64,000 bases of DNA from Dactylorhiza incarnata. Taxonomy: Eukaryota; Streptophyta; Magnoliopsida; Asparagales; Orchidaceae. This document shows, in pieces, positions 56,414 to 64,000 of this stretch. The DNA lies in contig JAWHQI010000004.1 in the NCBI GenBank assembly GCA_033032865.1, forward strand, positions 24,906,001 through 24,970,000, read 5' to 3'. Each line of letters opens with the position of its first letter. The first letter of the stretch is position 1. The notes beneath the pieces were generated by a model. The model worked only from the letters and a program-made list of their open reading frames with translations, was not told where the DNA came from and ran no database searches. The position numbers were made by a program, and so were the translations under genes.

Positions 56414-59400
56414 GTGCAGATGTATCACATCTCCAGGCTGGTGTGGTACTTGGACAGTGGATGCTCCATGCACATGACAGGATGCAAAAATTTATTGATC
56501 AACTTTGAGGATAGACTTGGACCATCAGTGACCTTTGGAGACTCTAGCTATGGCCAAACCAGGGGCTTTGGAGACTTCAAAGAAGGTAAAGTCACCTTCA
56601 AGAATGTGGCAGTAGTTAAAGGACTGAAGCACAATCTGATAAGTATAAGTCAGATATGTGAAAATGGTAAGTATGAGGTAAAATTCACCACACTACTCTG
56701 CCATATTATTGATATCAAGACTGGTGCCACAGTACTCAATGGAATTAGAAAAGGAAAAGTATATGTAATGGACTTTAGCTTCTCACCCACAGAAGTCTGT
56801 TTATTCAACAATATTATTGATAAAAGTGAATTATGGCATAGGAGACTAGGTCATCTAAACTACAAAACCATTAGTAAACTAGCAAAGAATAACCTAGTTA
56901 GAGGCTTACCAAAGGGTAGGTACTCTAAGGATTCTCCATGCAGACCTTGCCAACTAGGAAAACAAACCAAATCATCCTTCAAACCAATTGGTAAGGATGA
57001 CTCTCCTAGGGTCCTTTACTCACTACACATGGATCTCTTTGGTCCCATATCCACTCAGAGCTTAGGTGGAAAAACATATACCCTAGTCATTGTGGATGAC
57101 TATTCTAGATTCAGCTGGGTATTCTTTCTAAGGGCTAAATCTGAAACCCACAAGACTCTCTCAAGATTCATAAAACAAATTCAATCTGAACTCAATAGTC
57201 AGGTTTCCATAATCAGAAGTGATCATGGGACTGAATTTGAAAATCTGTTTATGAGTAGTTTCTGTGAAGATATAGGTATCAAACAAAGTTTTTTAGCCCC
57301 TAGAACCCCTCAGCAAAATGGAGTTGCTGAAAGAAAGAATAGGACTTTAATTGAATCAGGAAGGACCTTACTTGCAGAATCAGGTTTACCAAAAACTTTC
57401 TGGGCTGAAGCAGTCAACACTGCCAACTATGTTCTAAATAGAAGCCTAATACACAAAACTAAATCAAAAACTCCATATGAGCTCCTGAAAGGAAAAACAC
57501 CCATAGTTAAATATTTTAAGATCTTTGGATGTGCTTGTTTTATTCTAAATAATGGAAAAGATCATCTTGCCAAGTTTGACAAGAAATCTGATGATGGAAT
57601 ATTTTTGGGATACTCAGCATCTAGTAAAGCCTATAGGTGCTATAACAAGAGAACTCTTAAAATTGAAGAGTCTATGCACATTATATTTGATGAAACTAAC
57701 ATGCTGTTTAAGGGGGAGGGAACTCCCACCAGCTCTTTTCCACAGGAAAGCAACAGCATAGAAACACAGCTTGAGCAACTGGTTCTAGAGAACACAGATA
57801 ATGGAAAAGAAAACCAAATAGTGGAATCAAGTGAGGAATCTGAACAAGAACATGAAGAAGATTCAGAAAAGAGCATTCAAAACCAACTCCCACAAGAGAA
57901 CATGGTTCAGGAAGGCCAGGTGGACAATGATCCCATCACCAATGAGGAAGAAGAACATCTGACAAGTCCAGGCAGGACAAGGATCAATTTGAAAGATCAT
58001 CCACAAACTCAAGTAATTGGAGACCCCAATACAGGAGTAAGAACAAGACACCAGGTCTCCAATGGGATGATGCTCCAATGCTTCCTATCACAAGTTGAAC
58101 CAAAGAAGTTTGAGGAAGCAAATTGTGATCCTCACTGGATTATGGCCATGCAAGAAGAACTATGCCAATTTGAGAGAAACAAAGTGTGGAACCTAGTTGA
58201 AAGACCAAGAAACTACCCTGTGATTGGTACAAAATGGGTATACAGGAACAAACTAGATTCCACTGGAGTAATTGTCCGGAACAAGGCAAGACTTGTAGCA
58301 CAAGGATATAGACAAGAAGAAGGGATAGACTACAACCAGACCTTTGCTCCAGTAGCCAGATTGGAGGCAATCAGGCTCTTTCTTGCCTATGCAGCCTTCA
58401 TGAAGATGAAAGTCTACCAAATGGATGTCAAGAGTGATTTTTTGAATGGTGACCTTCAAGAAGAGGTATATGTGGAGCAACCACCAGGTTTTGTAAATCC
58501 CTCTTCTCCTAACTTTGTTTATAGACTTAACAAAGCACTATATGGTCTTAAGCAAGCACCTAGAGCTTGGTATGAAACTTTCTCTAACTTCCTTTTAGAA
58601 AATTCCTTTGAAAGAGGAAAAGTAGAAAAGACACTCTTTACTAGAACCCATAAAAACCAACTCCTCCTTGTTCAAATATATGTAGATGACATCATCTTTA
58701 GCTCAACTCATCCTAAACTGTGTAAAAGATTTGCTAATCTAATGCAATCTAAATTTGAAATGAGTAGTATGGGAGAACTCTCATATTTCTTAGGATTACA
58801 AGTAAAACAAAGTAGTGAGGGAATCTTCATCTCACAATCCAAATATACTAAAGAGATAATCAAAAAGTTTGGTATGGAATCAACATCTACCATGAAAACA
58901 CCCATGGCAACCAATGCCATTATAGAAAAAGATGATAAAGGAAAATCAGTAGATCAAAAGACATATAGGGCCATCATAGGATCCCTTCTATATCTAACAG
59001 CTAGCAGACCTGATATTAAGTTTGCCACTTGCATATGTGCTAGATTTCAGGTTGATCCTAAGGAATCCCATCTCACCTCTGTAAAAAGGATTCTTAGATA
59101 CCTAAAGGGAACCCCTGAACTAGGTCTATGGTACTCAGCAGAAACCAACTTTGAATTAATAGGTTTTTCAGATGCAGATTATGCTGGATGTAGGGTTGAT
59201 AGAAAAAGCACATCTGGCACTTGCCAATTCCTAGGTGACAGATTAATCTCCTGGTTCAGTAAGAAACAAACTTCAATCTCAACCTCAACAGCTGAAGCTG
59301 AATATATAGCTGCAGGGAGCTGTTGTTCACAAATACTATGGATGCAAAACCAACTTCTTGACTACAAATTGAAGGTTAATAACTCTAAGATCTATTGTGA

Positions 59401-59626
59401 TAGCTCTAGTGCTATATCTATAGCATCTAACCCAGTCCTTCATAGTAGGACCAAACATATAGAGATCAGACATCACTTTCTTAGAGACAATGTTGAAAAG
59501 GGAAAGATAACCTTAGAATATACTCCCACAGACAATCAAAGAGCAGACATCTTCACAAAACCCTTAGATGAAACTAAGCATAATTATTTCATCAACACCT
59601 TAGGAATGCTTGATGGTAGTCTGTAA
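56414..59626 (+). CDS. pol: Sirevirus#2 pol: protease, integrase, RT, RNase H, intact
   Basis: A 1070-codon open frame. Protease [13 protein letters not shown] near residue 12. Integrase zinc domain [12 protein letters not shown] with CRPCQLGK near residues 140-180. DDE core [18 protein letters not shown] and [33 protein letters not shown] (the usual Ala after KS is Asp) and YVDDIIFSS near residue 755. RNase [18 protein letters not shown] and [12 protein letters not shown], with the copia C-terminus [12 protein letters not shown]. No stops. Its frame differs from gag, so a frameshift or separate initiation at ATG 56414 is needed. It supplies all enzymes for copying and integration, and might still act in trans for relatives. 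Confidence 0.95.
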   Translation: MQMYHISRLVWYLDSGCSMHMTGCKNLLINFEDRLGPSVTFGDSSYGQTRGFGDFKEGKVTFKNVAVVKGLKHNLISISQICENGKYEVKFTTLLCHIIDIKTGATVLNGIRKGKVYVMDFSFSPTEVCLFNNIIDKSELWHRRLGHLNYKTISKLAKNNLVRGLPKGRYSKDSPCRPCQLGKQTKSSFKPIGKDDSPRVLYSLHMDLFGPISTQSLGGKTYTLVIVDDYSRFSWVFFLRAKSETHKTLSRFIKQIQSELNSQVSIIRSDHGTEFENLFMSSFCEDIGIKQSFLAPRTPQQNGVAERKNRTLIESGRTLLAESGLPKTFWAEAVNTANYVLNRSLIHKTKSKTPYELLKGKTPIVKYFKIFGCACFILNNGKDHLAKFDKKSDDGIFLGYSASSKAYRCYNKRTLKIEESMHIIFDETNMLFKGEGTPTSSFPQESNSIETQLEQLVLENTDNGKENQIVESSEESEQEHEEDSEKSIQNQLPQENMVQEGQVDNDPITNEEEEHLTSPGRTRINLKDHPQTQVIGDPNTGVRTRHQVSNGMMLQCFLSQVEPKKFEEANCDPHWIMAMQEELCQFERNKVWNLVERPRNYPVIGTKWVYRNKLDSTGVIVRNKARLVAQGYRQEEGIDYNQTFAPVARLEAIRLFLAYAAFMKMKVYQMDVKSDFLNGDLQEEVYVEQPPGFVNPSSPNFVYRLNKALYGLKQAPRAWYETFSNFLLENSFERGKVEKTLFTRTHKNQLLLVQIYVDDIIFSSTHPKLCKRFANLMQSKFEMSSMGELSYFLGLQVKQSSEGIFISQSKYTKEIIKKFGMESTSTMKTPMATNAIIEKDDKGKSVDQKTYRAIIGSLLYLTASRPDIKFATCICARFQVDPKESHLTSVKRILRYLKGTPELGLWYSAETNFELIGFSDADYAGCRVDRKSTSGTCQFLGDRLISWFSKKQTSISTSTAEAEYIAAGSCCSQILWMQNQLLDYKLKVNNSKIYCDSSSAISIASNPVLHSRTKHIEIRHHFLRDNVEKGKITLEYTPTDNQRADIFTKPLDETKHNYFINTLGMLDGSL

Positions 59627-60093
59627 CCACCATTGTTGGGAAATCTAAAAGAAATCAGGAAATCTAAGAAAGTATTTGAAGATGCGTCGAATACATATCG
59701 ACGCACCGTCGAGAAGAACTCAACGATGGCGTTGATTTCTTCCCGGCAAAGTTACATCGATGACCTATCGACGCACCGTCGAATTGTTATCGACGCAGGG
59801 TTATGAACACGTCGATAGACCACTAAGTGGACAAATCTCCACGGAGCGTCGACCTTATATCGACGTATATGTCGACATCAATTCGACGTAACGTCAACAT
59901 CTGGTTACAATTAGAATCAAATCCTTACTTCCTCTTTTGACGATTGGATTACCTGATATACCTTGATTTCTGTTTCCTTTCTCGACGTTTCACCTCCTTT
60001 AAATAATACCTCTTATTTCATAACATATACTCTCCTAAAACCCGCCAAAATTTCGTCTTCTACCTCTCTCTCTCTCTCTCTCTATATATAACA
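59627..60093 (+). promoter_or_regulatory. Spacer with palindrome cluster and possible ORF3 promoter
   Basis: 59680-59910 holds about ten TCGAC words, including 21-bp units near 59683, 59779 and 59847. Downstream come a TATA-like TTTAAATAATA near 59998-60008 and a CT-rich leader (CT run about 60067-60083) just before ATG 60094. This resembles a plant promoter and 5' UTR, but no transcript evidence is available. Confidence 0.5.
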
Positions 60094-61880
60094 ATGGCAC
60101 CAACTCCTGATCAATCGGCCCTCATCAAAACGATGAACGATGCTCTCGAACACCTAGTAAATGATTTCCAGAATCGCCTGAATCACTTCGCCAACGAATG
60201 TGCTGCCATGATCAACACCTGTGCAGCCAAACTGGCAACCCTCTCTTCTTCTCTTCCTGAGCTTAATGCTCTCATTCAAGAACGACCTCTGTCGCCAGAA
60301 AGGTTTATATCCTTTATGCAGGATATAAACCAGGGGGAGAGTTGCTCCAGAAACCCCCCTTGTCAGGTTATCTATCTCTCTTAAAAGCTCAGGGTTAATT
60401 TCCTCTTCAACTCTAAATATTATTATCTCTAAAGTATTACTCCAACTTCTCTTCTTATAATAGGCTCCAATCTTCTCCAATCACTCTAACTACACCTTCA
60501 ACAAAATTTTTGAAGAAACCTCCTCCTACCATACTGAAGGAGAGCATGCTGTGGATTCAGCATTCAGAATAGATGCCCCACATACCCAGGGGGAGATTGC
60601 TGTGGTAAAGAACACAGAAGTCCAGGGGGAGGAAGAAGCAGCCTACTCTGATGACTGGAGAGGACAAGTGTGGATTGAAGCAATCCCATGTGAGGAAGAA
60701 ACTCAGCATCACTCTCCTGGCTTCTTTGCCAGTTACATCAAACTGAAGACACCTCTACTTGAGGACATCCCTTCAGAAGAGCTTGGAAGTGACAAACATC
60801 CCTCAGCAAAGATTACTCTAACAGAGGTCATCATGCCTTTCACTACAGAACAAACTCCCCCTCTTGAACAAATCCCTTCTCCACCTAAAGAGAAAACTCC
60901 TTCTTTTCTGCTACCTCTACCTCCACCTCAACCTTCTTCTCTACCTCCACTGCTACCTTTACCTCCTCCAATAGCAAAACTCACTAAGCAGATCCTACCT
61001 AGGCAAAGTCCAGAAGGACAAATGAAAAGGAAAAGAGAAGCCATTCCCTACTGGCAAAACTTCTCCAAAGAAGAAAGGAAAGAGTATACAAAGGGAAAGA
61101 AGTATAGAAAAGCATGTGAGGAAATAAAAATATTTGAAAAGATGCCTATTATCACTCCTAATAGCCCTGTGAAGGAGTATCATGACCCTGACATGGAAAA
61201 GAGGCATGAAGAGATAAGAGAAAGAGAGTTGTATGAATATGAAGCAGCTAGGAAAGAAGTGGAAGATAAAAGGAATGCCTGGATGGAAAAGATCAACAGG
61301 GGAATGACCAAGGAAAAAATTCTTGCTGAATCTTCTATCAAAATTCCAAAGAAGTTGTTTGATATTGAAGCCTATAAAAAGAAAAACCCTCAGGCAGGGG
61401 TCATCCTAGAGAAAGTTCAAAAGCACAAGAAGGGTGTAGAGTGTACAGAAGATACCTACATTCCCTATAAGAAGCCTACAGGACTGCAAAGTTAGACAAA
61501 TCGCTTGACAAACCCTGGAAAGGGAAAAAAAGATGACTAAAATTCCTGAGAAACAGGAATCAGAAAAGAAAACAAAGTATAGGCCCAAGGTTGATAGCAA
61601 GGGACCACCTAAGCTCAAGCCTACTCAACAGAAAACACAAAACATTACAATTGAGATGATTGATGAAAAGGCAGCAATCATCATCAGCAAAGGCTACTCC
61701 ATAAATGACACTATCCCTGATGGTGATAAACTCTTGGAGAAACTGCATACAATCATCAGGAATGTCCAGGAACGTCCTGATAGAGCCAGGGGCTACATTT
61801 TTGATGCTATTGAAAACTTATCTAGGAAACTTTATTTTGCTTTTGTCAACTTCATGTACAGAAAGAAGTTTCTGGTTTAA
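60094..61880 (+). pseudogene. Sirevirus#2 third ORF, spliced, with frameshifts near its end
   Basis: Exon 1 60094-60366 (MAPTPDQSALIKTMNDALEH...) ends CAG|GTTATC. A 97-bp intron (60367-60463) ends TATAATAG, and exon 2 from 60464 joins in frame (APIFSNHSNYTF). Exon 2 has Gln-Gly-Glu motifs encoded by GGGGGAGA tracts, an acidic part, a Pro-rich part (PLPPPQPSSLPPLLPLPPP) and a charged helical part matching Sirevirus#1. Around 61485-61530 two small frame changes, one in a run of A, disrupt it; the C-terminus IEMIDEKAAIIISKGYSIND...KKFLV is in the third frame, to 61880. By position it is the envelope-like ORF of Sireviruses, yet no membrane helix is evident. Function unknown. Confidence 0.7.
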
Positions 61881-62026
61881 TTCTTGTGAAAGACAAATGC
61901 TTGTCATATGCTTTCTTATTTTAATTTCTCTTCTGATTGTTTAATATATTTCTTATCTTTACAAATGCTATGAAGTGTTAATTATATGCTTTCTCTCCTA
62001 TAGGGTTAAGACAAATAGGGGGAGAT
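61881..62026 (+). promoter_or_regulatory. Sirevirus#2 3' UTR and polypurine tract
   Basis: AAATAGGGGGAGAT at about 62014-62026 immediately precedes the 3' LTR and would prime plus-strand synthesis. Confidence 0.85.
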
Positions 62027-63364
62027 TGTTGGGCAAATGATTTCTCTTAACCCCTGAAATTAAGTTGAATATGAATTCTAAGAAAGGAAAATCAAGGTTA
62101 AGTAAATATGCGTCGAATAGTATTCGACGCAACGTCGAAGTGATATCGACGTTCCTTTCAAAATGAGTCGAAGTAACTTTAAGAAGAATTCGACGTATCC
62201 TATGTCGACGTAGCTCTGACTTTTAGTCGACATATCTTGAGAAGTCGACGCACCTTAGTCGACGCACCTTCCTTATTCTCCTCTCGACGTTCTGCCAGGA
62301 CAAATTCGACGCTTATGTCGAATAGTAATCGACGCACGTCGATTTTTATGATTAATTCAAAAATCGCCAGATCTCTTTCCTTCTTTCATAGATCTGATTT
62401 ATATGGAATCAAATTATTCTTTATAGCCGTTCTGAATTATTCTTTTCTCTAATGAATTTTTGGCTAATTTGATTAAATCCATTATGGACACTATTTGAAA
62501 TCAGAATGAATACTTTCCTTCTATGAATATAATTGTTATGGAAATTTCTCCTTCTTTCTAATACTCTGCCTGCTAATTGATTACTCTCCTATAATGTTAT
62601 TTTAATGAACAGAGCTATAAATAACAAGGTGGTCGGCAGAGAGCAACAGAGAAGTGATCCACCATTTTTACATTTGAAAAAGAGGAAGAGCTCCCAAGTG
62701 AAAAGAGAAAATTGAGAGATAGTGCTGCAGCAAAGATCAAGCTTCCTTCTCCTTCTCACTCTGAAGCCATACTGCTGCAAACTCTGATAGCTCTCACAAA
62801 GGAGAGAAAAGGCCTACAATCTCCTTCTCACTATAGAAGAGAGATTATATTCACTACTTCTTGTGCTTCCAATCTTCTTGCTAGGAAGAAGATTCTTTCT
62901 TGTCCTAAATACTTCCTCTCCTTTTTCTTATTTTCACTTTCACATACTGTAAAAGAGTTTTTAGAATCTCTCTTCAAAAAATTCAGTTGTAGTGGTTCTA
63001 AGAGTCTCCTTTTCAAAAGACTCAGTTGGTTCTAAGAGTCTCCTTATCAAAAGACTCAGGGTGGTTCTAAGAGTCTTCTTATCAAAAGACTCAGTGCAAG
63101 ATAGTGAATTTCCTACCAAGGGGGTAGAAGAGTGGACTACCCAAAGTTTTGGGAACCACTATATTTCTTTGTGTTGTGCTGTGATTTTTCTTCTTGAATT
63201 TATTTTCTTTACTTGCTTAATTCTTGTTGGTGTGTGGGAAACTCTAATCTGTGATCACTACACCCATATATATATATATAATTATTAACTTTGCACAAAA
63301 ATATTTTAAATCTCTATTCACCCCCCCTCTAGAGAATTCTAGTGAGGTTAATTGTGCACTTTCA
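62027..63364 (+). repeat. Sirevirus#2 3' LTR (1338 bp)
   Basis: TGTTGGGCAAATG to GCACTTTCA, nearly the same as the 5' LTR. TATA box TATAAATA at 62616-62623. Palindrome cluster at 62108-62345. Three hairpin repeats (arms GAGTCT and AGACTC) at 63000-63095. It shows the undamaged target site of the palindromic insertion. Confidence 0.93.
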
Positions 63365-64000
63365 GCATCCTTCTTCATCAGGGATGTGAGCGGGAGGGCT
63401 ATCTGAGAAAACCCCTGAACGAACATTCGGTAGTAGCCGGCAAGTCCCAAGAAACTCCTCACATCGGTGGCCGTCTTCAGCGATGGCCAATCCCGTACTA
63501 ACTGAATCTTTGCTGGATCGACTGCTAGGCCAGCTCCACTGATGATATGGCTTAGAAAGGCCACCTCCTTCAACCAAAACTGACACTTGCTGAACTTCGC
63601 ATACAGATGGTGCTCCCAAAGCTTCTCCAAGGTTAGTTCCAAATGTCGTGCATGCTCCTCCATCCTCGAGTAAAGGAGGATGTCGTCAATGAACACAATG
63701 ACAAAGATGTCGAGATAAGGCTCGAACACCCGGATCATCAGGCTCATAAATGCTGATGGTGCATTCATGAGCCCGAACGGCAACATAGTGAACTCATACA
63801 ATCCATATCGGCTGCTGAAAGCCGTCTTCGGGATATCCTCCTCCTAGATCCTCAGCTGATAATATCGTGATCTCAGATCCAGCTTTGAGAAGCAGTGGGC
63901 TCCCTCTAGCTGGTGAAACAACTCGTCGATCCTTGGCAGAGGGTACGTGTTCTGCACCGTCAGCCTATTCAGAGCTCTATAGTCGATGCACAATCTGAGC
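63365..64000 (-). pseudogene. pol: Gypsy#3 pol, reverse transcriptase part
   Basis: RT motifs on the minus strand: [14 protein letters not shown], then a TAG at 63844-63846 where gypsy#2 has [17 protein letters not shown], the catalytic FIDDILLYS and [15 protein letters not shown]. It runs to the Sirevirus#2 junction at LTSLMKKDA. One codon is deleted after YSR relative to gypsy#2. It continues off the right edge. Confidence 0.88.

Larger units (their letters stand above)
50430..63364 (+). mobile_element. Sirevirus#2, complete copia element with third ORF
   Basis: Two LTRs of about 1337 bp, target duplication GCATC (50425-50429 and 63365-63369), Met-tRNA primer site, gag, pol, a third ORF and a polypurine tract. 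The 5' LTR was later hit by the palindromic Athila-derived insertion. The order gag-pol-ORF3 and the repeated GGGGGAGA tracts (57713, 60333, 60588, 60626, 62016) fit the Sirevirus genus. Confidence 0.93.
48302..64000 (-). mobile_element. Gypsy#3 (chromovirus), split by Sirevirus#2
   Basis: The 3' half of pol lies at 48400-50429 and the RT half at 63365-64000; the reading continues across the 12.9-kb Sirevirus#2 insertion. The 5' end lies right of the window. Confidence 0.9.

Overview
The window is nuclear DNA of a flowering plant, probably a eudicot. I found no cellular protein gene. Nearly every base belongs to nested or decayed LTR retrotransposons: Ty3/gypsy of the Athila, Tat and chromovirus (Tekay/Del-like) types, and Ty1/copia of the Sirevirus type. 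This looks like a heterochromatic repeat block. Species cannot be named from sequence alone.

Layout. (a) 1-19515 is a Russian doll read from the inside out: the 3' part of Athila#1 (1-5431, +) sits in chromovirus#1 (5432-9121, +), which sits in the LTR of a copia element without pol, Copia-NA (9122-16716, +), which sits in a short Athila-type element, Athila#2 (16717-19515, -). (b) 19516-22283 is the 3' end of Sirevirus#1 (-), fused at a deletion junction to gypsy#2. (c) 22284-26760 is the decayed inside of gypsy#2 (-). One long LTR (26763-48301, interrupted) appears to be both the 5' LTR of gypsy#2 and the 3' LTR of gypsy#3. (d) Inside that LTR lies Athila#3 (27348-43749, -, target duplication ATATA), a short element with no gag-pol core, and inside it a Tat element (29191-40455, +) with two antisense genes. 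(e) 48302-64000 is gypsy#3 (-), split by Sirevirus#2 (50430-63364, +, target duplication GCATC), the best-preserved element: gag, intact pol and a spliced third ORF. (f) The 5' LTR of Sirevirus#2 carries a 2.5-kb palindromic insertion (51404-53926, target duplication TGGTT): part of an Athila LTR, an almost complete copy of tRNA-Asp including CCA, then a whole Athila LTR in the opposite direction.

Three things stand out. First, the LTR-tRNA-LTR palindrome looks like a reverse-transcription by-product in which the whole primer tRNA was copied and the product was then integrated by integrase. Second, each element family carries its own CpG-rich palindromic word, often 21-24 bp long, scattered through LTRs, introns, spacers and even gag coding DNA; some words are shared between unrelated lineages. 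Third, several elements carry extra genes with their own plant-like signals (TATA box, telo-box, GT-AG introns), three of them antisense to the element. Many nonsense codons are C-to-T changes at CG or CAG sites, as expected of methylated, silenced repeats.
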